The notes under the pieces: model-generated
The model's database searches: none
Told to the model about the DNA's origin: nothing
Seen by the model: only the letters and a program-made list of their open reading frames with translations
Program-made: the position numbers and the translations under genes
DNA from: Sphagnum magellanicum
Lineage: Eukaryota > Streptophyta > Sphagnopsida > Sphagnales > Sphagnaceae
Direction: 5' to 3'
DNA: 64,000 bases
Assembly (NCBI GenBank): GCA_021904315.1
Contig: CM038918.1
Span: 12,477,349 to 12,541,348 of the forward strand
Shown: positions 23,538-36,242 of the stretch, piece by piece
Layout: each line of letters opens with the position of its first letter
How positions within the stretch are numbered: position 1 is the first letter of the stretch

Positions 23538-26500
23538 CATGTGTTTAACAATTTTTTCTAAAGGAACTTAAAGGTCCTTCAAAGGGCTGCCATTTTTTTG
23601 TGCCAACAAATGTTTGTTTGTTTGTTTATTATTTTTGGTGAATCCCAATGCCTAGATGCTAAGATTGCAACCCTTTTGTTTCCATGATTCTGGCATGTTT
23701 TACATGTTCTTTCCCTTGGCTCACAATTTTTTTCCTATTTTGTATCATGATTTTGGAGTTTGTATTACATTGTTATACATTTATAGGTTAATTTGGTGTG
23801 ACATTATAGGTCAATTGAGCCAGAGAGGCTTGTTTCAAGGGTTCAATCCCCCTTCAATTGCTTTGAACTCATTTAGGTTGTGAATCTTAGTGACTTTTGT
23901 TTTGTGTGTTTAACGGTATTGTGTTGCAAGTTGAATAGTAAATTGTATGAATGTTTTGTTATTAGTTGTTAGATTTGTAGTGTGTTATGTAATATGCACC
24001 AAACTATCCCCTCCATTTTTTATTTATTGATCATCAAAAAGTTTCCTAGAATACAAACGTAGGAACTAAAGTCAGCAAACAAAAATGTAGTAGTCGCCAA
24101 AAATCACACATGTGCAATCTCGTAATCACATGCAAAGCCACAATTGCAACCCCTTTATAACCAAATACTTTCCCCTCCAAATGTAAAGAAGAGGCCACAA
24201 ACTTCACCCCACCAAGTAAACTAGTAGCCACATTTAATTATTAAAAAAAACTCTAAGGGAGGCCAAACAAGGTTCTTATAATTGTAGGCTACTAACCACT
24301 TAAACACCACATGCAATGCAATAGGGGCCACTAGGGCTAATCCCCCCCCCCCCCCCCCCCCCAAACATTGGTATCAACATACGAGCATAATCGATTGTGT
24401 CAATGGGAATAATAGTTGACAACTAATTGCAATTGTCATATCTAATTGGTGGTGCAAATGTGTAAACATGGCATGATTGTAGCTATCAACATTGTATAGT
24501 AATTGCAACATAATTACTAATCAGGTGTTACATTTACATCACTTGTAATGTAGTTGCTACACACAACTAAAATGCAACTTGCCCAAAAAGCCAAACATGA
24601 TTGATTATGTCCATATGTACAACATATACATTACACTATATAGGTGTCCCATTTGCAACTATAGTACAAAGTACAACTTTTTAATTTTCTAACGTGACAT
24701 TTTATTGATTAATTGCTCATATTTCCATGCTCTAATTGTAATGTACTTATATATTATTTGTTTTAAAGCTCTAGTTGCAAGGTAGTGTGGTTCCAATAAA
24801 CATGAATTCTCATATTGATAATTGTGGATTAATATGGTTTTCATAAACAAAAAAAATTCATAATATAAATAGGATCCAAGAACAAAGTTTAGTTCTCAAG
24901 ATGATTCTCAAGGAAAGATTATTTTTAAAGAAAATGCATTTTATCTCTTCCTTTAACCACATCAATCTATAACTATTAATGATGAAAAACCCTTCATATT
25001 TATGTCCTACTTGTGTTAATGACATTAAAGAAAAAAATTGTGACAACTTTTCTTATATTCCTCTTTAGACCACAATAAGGTTAGTGCCCATTGCTAGAAC
25101 AACAACAAAGCCACAATTATAGAAAACAATTTTTACTCAATGTCAAAGGTCAATATGTAAACATTGGCATATGATATTGGACAAAGAAAAGATTTTTTAA
25201 ATCATGGGAGGGAAGTTCTATATATTGGTGTGAATTAAGTCCTTAACATGTAGAGAGGATTTAAAAAATGATTGGGGCAATGATTAGGAAGCAAGTGAAT
25301 GCTTCATGAATTTTATTTATAAACCATGTGAAGAACCAACATGTTCCATTTACATATTATAATATAATGAAAATATAAATGAGCATCCCTTAAAAATTAT
25401 AAATGAAAAGCCATCACATTCCATTTGCATACTATAGTTTGATGAAAATCAAGACGATAGACCTACAAGAATTATAGTTCACTTATATCACCATGTTTGA
25501 TTACCTTGTGACCACATTTCCATTGTTCTAAATCAATGGATGCACAATGTGCAATGGGATGTTTGATTGAAGATCCCAAACCATGGAAAATCCCATGGAA
25601 AAACATAATCAAAGGAGCCGCCCAAGGGAGTGGACATTCTTTAAAATTACATTTTTGTATGTTTGAAAAATCACAAAGGAAGCATAATAGTTTGGATTAT
25701 CATTTTTTTTTGGAAATATTTTCCATTAATTACAAAATTTATATGTTCAAAGCTTGACACAAATCAAATTTTTTTTGCATGTTCAAAGCACTCAAACCTC
25801 GAGAATGGACAATCCTTATTTTTTTCAAACATTTTTTTTTTCTACCAAATGTGCACCACTCCTTCTAAAAATTAGAGAGGATTTTAACATTGATGATTAG
25901 AAGGGCAAAAGGACTTGAACTCATGAAATTATTTTTTATAACTAATTTGAACACATTTGATTCAAACGAGTTTTTGACCTTTATAATTATGGATTTTGAA
26001 AATGCAGCCTTACCAAAAGTTGTTCATATTTATGTGATAGAGGGCATGGATGCATAATATATAGGATATGATATTAATTTATAGTTAAAACATATTTAAA
26101 TCTAACACATTGTGATAAAGTAAGTATCCAAAATATAATTTTAAGTTATAAACCAACATAGAAATGACATGTGTCATGTGCAGTCCTTGGAAAAGGACTT
26201 TTACCTTTGCGCACTTGGATCCATTGTCCTTGTTTTCACCTTTTATATAGTCAAAACATTGCCCTACTAACTTCTCACTCACAAGGTATTAGGTGGATAC
26301 TTTTTGTTCAAATGTAATGGGTGTAAAGTATAAAATTCATTGAAGTCCATGAAGAACCAAGGAACATACTTTTCATATAAACCTCATCGAGGTCCATAAC
26401 AAATCAAACAAGTCATTCGCCACAAATAAAGATAAAAAATGCAAAATGTTAGTTCAAATATTCATATTGTGTCCTTTCTTGTTCATCTTATATTCAACTT

Positions 26501-29500
26501 ACATTTAGAGTTACCTTTTATTTTGGGAGCAAAAACACATCCAGTGAATGATTTTTTTTTTTGTTTATAACATTTTTCCTTGTGTTTGGGAGCTTGCAAT
26601 GATCTTCATTGCCATGGACAATAAGTGGCACACTTGAAATTTGGTCTCATGGGGATGGTTTTACAACATCAATTCCTTTTGTGTACGCACCATTTAATTA
26701 TATCATAACCATAGACGACATGAAATGGAAATGACTGTAGAATGTGGGAGGGTCAACACCATTACATATACTTGATGGCTAAGACATTTTTTCTATCAAA
26801 AAAATGTGAAGAACATTTGATTTATCTTTCAAGGATTTCAATTACAAGGCAACACATCAATCAAATGTGCACTTGTTGTCATTTTCAAATACAAGTGGTA
26901 TTAAATTGGCCCACAACTTGCTTAACAAGCTACCCACATTACTTGCTACAATAAAAAATGTCCATAGAATTATAAATTTGTAATTGCAATTCTTTGATTG
27001 ACCATGTGGTTATAATGTAATACAAAACATTCTTGGATTTGTCCTCAAGCATGTCAAGGTTATAACAATTTGATTTTATACGGCCTTTCATTCATATATC
27101 TTTGAACTCGTGTCAAAAGAGTTGATGTGGCCAAAGGTAGGCACAAGGAAAACTTCCTTTCACCCACATTACTTTTAACAACTTTAGCAAATGCATGATA
27201 GAAAAAATAAACAAAACTAAGGCACACAATATTTGAAGAATCCCATATTTATAATAAATGTAAAATCATAGACATTTCAATCTTTTTCCATGTTGTGCCA
27301 AGTTTGAAAAGTTATTTCCAAATATGACAACACATATGTTTCATAGTTTGGAGGTTATTTTAAAGTAGTTAGGAAAAATATTGATATTATTAGGCCTAGA
27401 TATTTGCTTCTTCACTATCACCTATTGGTCAATTCACTTGCACAAATGAATAATATAGGTGTTTAATGCAAAATAACCAACATTTGGTCATGGACTTGTG
27501 TGGAACCCAAACATGAAATTCACCATAGCCCAAACTTGGGAAGAAACACAACCCCCTTTGTATAATATAAATGCATTTCTTTTATAAGGCTTGCATGAAA
27601 ACGGCCATTTTATTGAAAATCCCCAAATGAATTACCAAAACAATGAAATTACACGTGTCATGAATTTTTGGAACATCATAATTCTCTCAAAAGGTTGGGA
27701 TAATGTATTTTGATTCACACATATTCCTACAAAAGTGTGAGAATGCAAAGGAGGACATTCCTAAACACTCCCAAGTGAGAATCACATTGGGAGTTGGAAT
27801 CCTATAATGTTAAATGAATCTATGGGACAAAATAAACCTTGTCTAAATGGGGCTTTCATTGTAATGGTGGAGAGGTTTTGAAGCATGAATATAAAAAATG
27901 GGATCATATTTTCCATTTGAAGGATTTAAAAGTTCAAGTTATGGTCAAAAGATTGGTCGGGAGTCAAACCATTAAATCTTTAAAATAAAGGTCAAATGGC
28001 CTTCAATTGGAACATGGAATATGACATTGAAAATGTTTTTTCAAGGACTACAACATTTTTTCTTTTAAATTTTTCAATCAAAGCTCGCATTCATGGATTA
28101 TTTCCACAAAATAATAAAAATCATTTAAATTGACAATTTAAAGAGTTTTTGGGACTCCCACTTGGAGGTCATGAATATATTACAGGGATGAGAGTGGTGC
28201 ATTCTCCTAAGGCCATGCGAATCAAGTGGATTTTGATTGTTTGTGATTACATCTTATCACCACTTGGTTCTAACTTGTGTTAACCACCTTCTTGTTTGGT
28301 TTGTTTAAGTTAAAATTTCCATGAGCTTGCATTAACCATTTTCATTAGAATTTCATTTGAAAGCTCTTGCACATTGTTTTAGCCCCCAAGTGCATGGAGC
28401 TAGGGATCATGCCTTAAGTGCATTAGTCCATTGTAACGTAAAAAATCGACAATCTATTTACCACCAATACCATGTGACAACTAAAGGCATGTTGAACACA
28501 TTTTTATAACTCTTGTCAACATTTTTGCAACTAGCTAAAAATCATTTTATTTAGAGGTAATTTGATCCCCCAAACCACCTTTTGATGCATTCCCAATAAA
28601 TTCCATCTTGCAAAGTGAGAGTTCATTTCAAAAATCCTAAGGATATTTCCCTTTGCATCTTCGAGGCTTCCCAACATGTAAAGTACACAAGTAATTGCTA
28701 GTAGCCTTGTCCCATACATTGTGATCAACAATTGGTTTTTAACAAACTTAAAGTTCATTATTTTGCAAAAAGCGTGGGTTGGGAAAACTAATGATTTTCA
28801 CCTAAAATTTTCATAATTTACTAAATATAAACAAGAAAGGAGTTCATCTTATGAGTTTATGTTATGTTTAAATTATAGTCATCCAAATGTCCTTTATTAA
28901 GCTTATTAGTGTGTACAATTTAGAAGGGATTGTATTCTTAATGGTTGCAAAAAAAGATGTATTGGGTTTTATAAATGTGCAAAACATTGTTGGATGTCAA
29001 TTATTGATAGTGTTCAAAGCATTATTCTAAGCATCAATGAAAACATTTGATTTGGGTTTTGTACATTTGTGTTGTTTAACCTTAAACATCTACCTTTCAA
29101 TTGTTATTATAAGATTTTTTTTTAAAAACAAAAAAAAGGTTTATCATGACATATGTGTTCAAATTAAAACAACAAACCTGCCTTGGAGTTGATGCATTTT
29201 GTGTATCCTACAAGAACAACACAAATGGTCAATTAGTTATTAACTTAACTTCAATATCATACAACTATTAATGTGATTGACTGGTCATGATGAAATTTGA
29301 CTAAAATGAATAACAAAAAAATTTCATAGAAACAATTGCAACAAACATGACATGTCCCAAATGACTTGTCAAATGTTATTGAAAGTAATTTTTTGATGTA
29401 GTGTGCTACAAGAAGATTTTGAATGTTGCACACACACATTAGTTCCTCGCATTGAAACAAGGTCACAAAAGAGCTTTATGATTAAACTAAGAAAAAACAT

Positions 29501-30268
29501 TTCATGTTCATTTTCAAATTTGAACATGCAATGTTTTTTCTTAGCTTTATCATTAAAAAGATTATGTCAAAAACTTAGTGATGGACACAAAAATAACTTG
29601 AAAAAATGAGAGGTACCAATAATTGGTGTAATTCAACATGCAATGATTATAATGTGTTATCAATGACATTGAAAGTTGATATTACAATTGAAGTGAGATG
29701 TACCACATGCCATGCACAACTCAAATGGGTGCTGAAGTTGACATAATTATGGTATTTAACTTAATTTTTAAAATCATTTGTTTTGATGGGATTTTTAGTG
29801 CAAGGCAAGGCCTATTGACAATGGCATCACCATAATACAAGTTGACATGAGGATAATTATTTTTCTTTAGGAATTTTTATTTGTGGTGTAAGTGGTCATC
29901 ATCCATAAGAAGATATAAAAACAATAGTGATCATCCTTATGAAGATTCAACCAAATCTAGTTATAAACTGGATATTAACTACAAAGTATTAATCGACTTT
30001 ATTTATTTATGGATACACATTGAAAACGAAATATAAATCTAGTGATTCTTACTAAATTTTTCTCATTTTTTGCAATTGAAACTTATGCCAAAAACACTTC
30101 ACTTTCAAAATAACATAAAATAATTTTGCTTCTTGTCAAGATTTCACAATTAAAAAAAAGGTTGGTGATAGCTAAACATGAGTCAATTCTAGTAACCCCC
30201 TCATCAATCCAATTAATTTGATGCAAAAAAAAAACCAATCAAGTTGTGAATATGAACAATAAAAACAT
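23538..30268. other. Long AT-rich intergenic stretch with retroelement-like debris
   Basis: No gene found in 6.7 kb. There is a run of 21 C at 24342-24362, and TTGCAACT-type words are frequent at 24.4-24.8 kb. A stretch near 27525-27580 (ACCATAGCCCAAACTTGGGA then TTTGTATAATAT) matches one near 52065-52120. A second stretch near 27661 matches one near 50741 (GAATCTTTGG, CATCATAACTC). Both partners lie beside the Ty3/gypsy element, so this region probably holds untranslated or LTR remnants of related retroelements. Short open frames show no recognisable domain. Confidence 0.45.
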
Positions 30269-31381
30269 CACTAGTAATAGAAAACATGTTTTTATGATTT
30301 CATAAACAATTACATTTGTAATCACTTATGCCACTTATGACTATTCATGGCTTCATGACTATGTAATTTAAAAGACATTGTCACCATTAGTTGCATACAA
30401 TATGGCTTTAGTAGTAAATGCCATTAGTGATTAAACTTTTGGGAATGTAGTCATGGAAGACATATCCAATAGTTCATATCAATCAATGTGGGTTGTTGGA
30501 TTGATTAATTAAATGGAGATTATGAAACTTATTGACAAATTATGTGCCACCACATGGTTGATTTATGCAACATAATCTAGAGGCAACTTAGCCTAGGTGC
30601 CTATTTAGGCCAAGATTGTCTAGCCTAGACAAGGTAACTTACCTTACATGAGGGCACCTAGGCCGCCTAGTTTAAAAACATAGGCTCAAAACCTAAGCTA
30701 GGTAGTTTAGCTTAAGTTAACCTATGGAATGTAGGTTAGTTGCAATTGCTAAGATTTGATTTTTTCATATCCACTTTGAGGGACATCTACTTAGCTTTAC
30801 ATAAGCAACCTAGGCCTACATAAGTAACGTAGGCTCATGTGAGCCCTATTTAGGCCTAGTTAAGGCCTATGTAGATCCACCTAGGTTGTCTAGGCTTATG
30901 AGGGGTGAACCTGGGCCTAATTAAAGTTTACATAGATTTATTTAAGCCCATTTAGGGAAACCTAGAACATACTTTGGTCAACCTAAGCCTACTTAGGGTC
31001 TACTTAAACCTACCTAGGTCTATTTAAGTTTCCTTAAGGTATACCTAGGCCTACACAATGCCTACATAAATATACTTAGGGCCGTGTAATGTTTATCTAA
31101 GCCTACCTAGTGCCTATGTAAAGCTTATTTAAACCTACATAAAGCTATTTAAACTAACCTACCTATTTAAATTAGGTAGGTTTTTTTAAAGAGTATTAGG
31201 TAGGTTCACTTGGGTTAAACTATGCTATCCAACATAAAGTAGTTTAACCTACATAGGTGGGTTAATTTGTTAAACAAGGTCAAAGGATACATGCCATTTC
31301 TTTGAGAAGGACTCCTAATCATGTAGTCCTAGCCATGGTTATGTAATCATTCATCCAACTATAATCATAAAAATGGTAGTG
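30269..31381. mobile_element. Possible small CACTA-like element (weak)
   Basis: The left end CACTAGTAATAGAAAACATG resembles the left end of the clear CACTA element (CACTAGTAGAAATAGGCC). The right end finishes ...AAAATGGTAGTG, whose complement begins CACTACCATTTTTATGATT; a TTTTTATGATT word is also found near the left end. The flanking triplets (CAT and ATT) do not match, so the call is tentative. Confidence 0.3.
30590..31260. repeat. Degenerate CCTAGG/GCCTAC short-unit array
   Basis: Dozens of variants of CCTAGGCCTACATAA / TAGGCCTATTTAAG in both orientations, with spacing near 20-25 bp. They make a mostly palindromic-word minisatellite of about 670 bp. No coding potential. Confidence 0.8.
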
Positions 31382-31850
31382 ATTAATGTACACATATGTT
31401 TCCCCGATTAATTTTTGACATTAGTTGTCACATGTTTCAGCCATAAAAACAATGGTTTGATGGAATGTATGATAGCAAAAATAAGAGGGACAATACAAAA
31501 TTTTAAGATCCATCTCTCATTAAGAAAAAGCCTTTGCCTTGTCTTGCAAATGAGATCTAATGTTTTCCAAAATACCCTCTTCTAACACTAAGAAATTTGC
31601 ACAACATGTTATTGCATATAATTGTATATTTAGAAAATAATTGGCTTGAATCCCAAAAAAGAAAAAAGAAAAAAAGAAAAGAAAAATAGAAGAGCTAAAT
31701 TGGAGAGCTCATGATTTGAAGAACCAAGATGCAAACTAGGGTCCCAAGGCAGGGTCTAACTCTCAAGGACTCAATTTACTTCAAATGAGTCCAAATTGGT
31801 TCCTAGGAATTAGGACCCCCCGGACCCCCATCTAAAGTGGGCCTTATTGT
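31382..31850. other. Intergenic sequence before gene 2, nothing recognisable
   Basis: AT-rich up to about 31.7 kb; an A/G-rich run lies near 31660-31690. Base composition changes to gene-like from about 31.85 kb. Confidence 0.4.
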
Positions 31851-33197
31851 AGTGAGATTTGTGAAGGTAGGTACTGTGCTGACCCCCTCCCTCGCCCCGC
31901 GCTCTCTCTCTCTCTCCCCTTTTGCCCCGTGCTTGCTCCTCGCAGTTATCTCCTCGTGATATTGTGCTTCCGACGTTTCATTTGCATTATTCTTCTCTCC
32001 ATTTGATTTGCCCTTCTTCTCTGCTAGCTCTTCAGATTCTTTTCGATTGATCGTTTTTCTTCTATCTCTTTCTTTCGTTATTCGGTTTGAAAATAAATAA
32101 ATTCACTCTTCTTCTTCTTCTTCTTCTTCTCCATCATCATCATCACTGACGTTGTATTTTTTACGTCTCCTATTCAGGTCTTTATTAACATGTAACCACC
32201 TTGATCCATCCAGATTTTGTCGCTCTCTAAGTATCGACGTTATTTCCTAGACTTCGCAGTTTCTGAATAGGTAGATTGGTTTGTAGTTTTTACCCTAAAC
32301 GTCGACGCTAAAATTGGACAGTGCGCAACTTATCTGGTGGAGTTCCTGCATCTTAAAAGACGGAGTGGCAGCCATATCTCAGTGGGCTGTGGTGCGTCAG
32401 CACTCCTTGCTGACCTAATCTCAGGAGAGACCCTATTCTGCATGTAAGTTCCAGTTTTTGGAGGGCGAATTTTCTGTGCCGTGTTTGACGATTCCTTTTC
32501 GGTTCCTCCTCCTCCTCCTCCTCCTCAGCGTGTTCCTGTTGTTATTGCTAGAGATGCCAGCTTTGCCACGGGTCAGTTTGTGAACGCCAGCCATGGTTCA
32601 AACCTTAAGATTTTCGCTCTCAGATGATGATGATGATGATGCTGATAAGGTTTGTATGTGTGCAAATTAGTCTTCTCGTTATATGGTCCGCCGATAATCA
32701 ATGGCTTGTAAGAAACAATTCTCTATCTGTTTTGGTTCGAATGACGAAGCGGTATTGTTAGAAGAATTGGTTTTGCTCAACAGTTTCGATCAGGGTCTCA
32801 CCAAGTGATTTCAAAATATAACAGGTCAGAGGAGGATGAGGAGTAGGAGGTTGGAAGCAGTGTGGCCCATGTGACGAGCCTCTGAAATTGTTGCTCAACT
32901 GCTTCTCCACAGCAGGAACATTCATGTTGAGAAGGAGATGCTTGCAAACTTGGAGCAAATTAGTACATGATTTTCTCTTGACTTGACACATAAATGTGCC
33001 AAACAAGGGACATGTTGGTGTCATGATGGTATGCAGTGTGGCCCTCTGCACAGCCTGCATGTAGAGAACCTACTGATCTGGTTTTGTAGGTGTTAAGGAG
33101 AGAGGCACACAGATGGAGTTGCAGATTGTGAGAGTTGAAGACTAAGAAAATGTCAAAGTGCAGGGTGTCAGCTTATATATGAGGGGGATTACAAGAA
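31851..33197 (+). promoter_or_regulatory. Promoter and 5' leader region of the coiled-coil gene
   Basis: A switch to higher GC with a CT-dinucleotide run (31903-31916), a CTT array (32105-32131), CAT repeats (32133-32146), CCT repeats (32505-32527) and GAT repeats (32622-32640). These simple repeats are common in plant 5' leaders. I see no convincing TATA box and cannot place the start site. A short upstream ORF lies at 32593, and the leader is probably spliced, but leader exons cannot be fixed. Confidence 0.5.
32593..32667 (+). CDS. Short upstream ORF or alternative first exon (Asp-run peptide)
   Basis: ATG in a good plant context (AGCCATGG). The frame runs MVQTLRFSLS, then six Asp, then ADK; it reaches an exact AAG|GTTTGT donor-like site after codon 19 (32649) and otherwise a stop a few codons later. 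It could be a uORF of the downstream gene or a first coding exon. No downstream acceptor that I could find joins it in frame to the ATG at 33198. Confidence 0.3.
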
Positions 33198-36100
33198 ATG
33201 CCACTGGTGGAGAGTGCTGGCCCAGGGTTGACCCCCGGGCCTTTGGCCTTTTCAGCTACAGTAAGTTGTAGGAAAGAGAAGAAAAAGCAAGCCAAGGAAG
33301 AGAGAGACCGGCTGAAGCAGGCGGAGAAGAAGAAACGCCGCCTTGAAAAAGCTCTTGCCACAGCAGCTGCCATTCGTGCAGAGCTCGAGAAAAAGAAACA
33401 GAGACGCAAGGAGGAGGAACGACGTCTTGATGAAGAAGGGGCTGCCCTTGCTGAGGCTGTGGCCTTGCAGGTTGGTGATACTTGCCTTCATCCATATGTT
33501 GCACTCAAGAGCTTTCCTTCTGTGGGGCACTTACTGAGGTTTAAAGTGCCAGAGAACTCATTTGGTGATATTAATGCTGACATGCCATTTGCTCAAATCA
33601 AATATGAGGTGCACTGCTTGGATCTTCTCATGGAGCATCCTTTTTTGAAGTAAACCACAGGTTCCACACTGCCTTCAGCAATATATTGAAATTTAGTACA
33701 TCCAACCTACTAGGTAGAGAGTATTTTTAGTTTCAGGTTCCAGAGATTGTTGGAAGGGGAATGATAGCAATGAGCTGTGCAGGTCTTGGTTGATGAAGAA
33801 TCCGATGAGCTAGGGAAGATGGGGGTTGCAACAGAAGGGGATTCTCAGAGTGGAGGGGTTGGAGAAAGAAGGTGCCTGGAAAGAATTGGAGACAAGACTG
33901 AAAGCAAAGCAGCCTGTTTTAGTGTTCGAAACACAGAACCTGTGCATCATATCAGTGGGCTCAAGCGCCATGGAAGCTTCAAGTACTCTCCTGGTCAGTT
34001 GCTTTGTCACATTTTAATGCCCATGAAACTGCAATGATTCCTCTGCACTCTGTCCTGCTTGCAACTGTTTCCTTGTGTTGTCCATAGTTCTGATTTAAAC
34101 AACTTGATACCACTTTTTACTGCATCTGATCATTGACTCAACCTTATGTAGAAGATGGAAGGTGAAGGACTTATGGTTATTTGACTGTAGATACATCAAC
34201 TTGTGTGACATTTGTTGGATTAGCTTTCCTGGTCCTCTAATTGGTTGTGGTGGAATCTGTAGTTGGTAGCCCTTCTAATAGTTTCCTTCATTTTCTGGTA
34301 CTCTGTGCTATGGTACTCGGCAGGTTCAGATGGCAATAAGAGAGAGACAAAGGAATGGAATTGGAATGAGTGGGATGCTTGTACTGAAGGTCAAGAAGTA
34401 TCTTTGAGATATGATGGTGGTGTAGAAGGGGAGCTTTTGGAAGGTGAGGCAGAGGGTATGTGGGAGTTCTACGGTTGTGCTGAAGAGACAGTTAAGACCA
34501 GCAGTGAAAGGGCTCAAGCAGCTGAAGCAGCAGCAGGCTTGGCCGCTGCACAGGTCAGTTAGTTCTGTTTTTTAACCCAAAGGTGGGGTCAGTACCTCAG
34601 ATTGCTCTTCCTGTACACTTTGAGGGGATAAATTTTGAGCAATTGTGATGTTCTGATGGGCTATTCAATAGCCTCTCTCCATTGAAAGTAGATATTCCTT
34701 GACCATGTCCAGGAAGTCAAAGGCCATCTCATGACCTGCAAACCTCCTTGAGTCTGTGTTCTATGGTGGGCAGCTCTGAGTATATTGTTGAGCAGCCAGC
34801 TCAACAACTCAGAGATTATGCCATTGCCATCACTTTTCAAAGGTGTCTGGGTTTTTGGGTGCTCTCTGCCAATATTTTCGAAATGATATCAGGGAGCTCC
34901 TTGATTCCACCATGGTGTTTTGGTTTCTCTTTGGCTGCTCAAGTTTAACAATGGTGTCAGTTGCCAACCTGTCTGTTGGATTTGGTATGTGTCCTAAACT
35001 GGCTGTTCATGAAAATAAATAGCAGGCTGTTGCAGCTCTTCAGATTGCTGAAGAAGCTCGTGCTCGAGCTCAAGCTGCAAAGACAGCTGCTGAGGAGGCA
35101 ATGAATGAGGCCCTTGATCACCATCACACTCATCAAAAATCAGAGTACCTCACTCAGGCATGTCACAAGATAGTACTGTGTTGTGGTCTAACTTCATGTT
35201 TGTAGTTCTTTGGCATGATGGGTGTTGTCCCCCCCAGTTGTGTGTCAGTCTTTGGTTGATAGTGCTGCTATCACACCCAGCCTCATTATAGGTGGGACTG
35301 TTTTGTAATGTCTAATCCATCACACAGAAAGTTATTTAATTCACACTGTGGCCTTCAAGTGGTTTGCTTCCTGGTGTATCTCTCCAAGTGTTTCTTTGGT
35401 TACAGCTTTTTTTTTCTGTTCCTTGTCACAAAGAATGTGCTGATGTTATTTCCTGAAGATTTTTGGACTGCCATATGTGTATAGCCTCTGCATAATAGTA
35501 ACCCTCCTGCGACATTTTGGGATTGTCTACTGGCACTGAGAAAACACTTATAAAGGAATAAAAAGATGAAGATACATGAAAAAAAAAGGTCTGACCAGCA
35601 CATGGGATGTTCAGTTAATGATGTGGAGGGACATGGCAGACCTCAATAACAGCGCAGTGTGTGGAGAAGGAGAGGGATGAGTTGAAGGGACAGCTGCAGG
35701 AGACTGAAAGAAAGCTGCATGAGAAGACATGCCGTGTTGTAGAACTGGAGCACAACTTGGAAGAGGTAGCCACTGATTCCATTGTTTCCATTATTGGAAA
35801 TGCTAGGAATGAAGGGATGAATTAGTCCCGGAATATTCAGTCTGTTTTCCATCTGGAAACTAGGGTAGGTAGAGCCTATCCTTTTGGGAAGAGGCTCTTA
35901 GGTCTGATGCTCCAGCTGGCATCCTACATGTTCTTTTTCAGCAAGGGCAGTTTCTGAAGTGAATACTGAATGATGTGGGATGGATGGATCTTTCTGCAAC
36001 TGTGCATCATGCTGAGCTGTCTCCTTGTAGAATGGGTAACATGCTGTACTAGTGTCAGTGCCATCACTTGTTACCATATGGTTGATAAAGATGTAAAAGG

Positions 36101-36242
36101 TGGTGAGTTGATCTTATTCTGGCAGGTCACTCGGTACTTGCTTGAGTTCAAGGCAATGGTTGAGGGTGCAAAACATTGTACACAGGCAATGTCTGATGCC
36201 ACCAGACATGATGAAACTGGCTCTGAAGAGGGGAATGCATAA
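33198..36242 (+). CDS. Uncharacterised plant-conserved coiled-coil protein, ~356 aa, six exons
   Basis: Exons 33198-33470, 33783-33993, 34324-34553, 35026-35157, 35658-35765 and 36126-36242 (TAA) join in one frame. Start chosen at MPLVESAGPGLTPGPLAFSA because an in-frame stop lies 15 nt upstream. Residues ~24-90 form a very basic/acidic coiled coil (CRKEKKKQAKEERDRLKQAE, KKKRRLEKALATAAAIRAEL) ending LDEEGAALAEAVALQ. The middle is polar and Trp-containing (EWNWNEWDA, GMWEFYG). An Ala-rich helix follows (AQAAEAAAGLAAAQ, AALQIAEEARARAQ), then a second coiled coil (VEKERDELKGQLQETERKL) and a Cys/His-containing tail. No signal peptide or membrane segment. I recall similar unannotated proteins in seed plants but know no function. 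Intron 4 is ambiguous: a GC donor with TGT start at 35658, or GT at 35162 with an acceptor at 35652; both keep the frame. Confidence 0.75.

Noticed and set aside
23800..23860. T-loop-like GGTTCAATCC suggesting a tRNA
   Set aside because: No matching acceptor stem, D-arm or anticodon stem can be formed around it.
32758..33060. 100-codon - strand frame in the leader of gene 2
   Set aside because: It is antisense to a probable leader region and has no recognisable motif.
33166..33235. Alternative frame LIYEGDYKKCHWWRVLAQG just before gene 2's start
   Set aside because: It ends at a stop after about 20 codons and is out of phase with the long conserved-looking frame starting at 33198; no splice signal joins it in.
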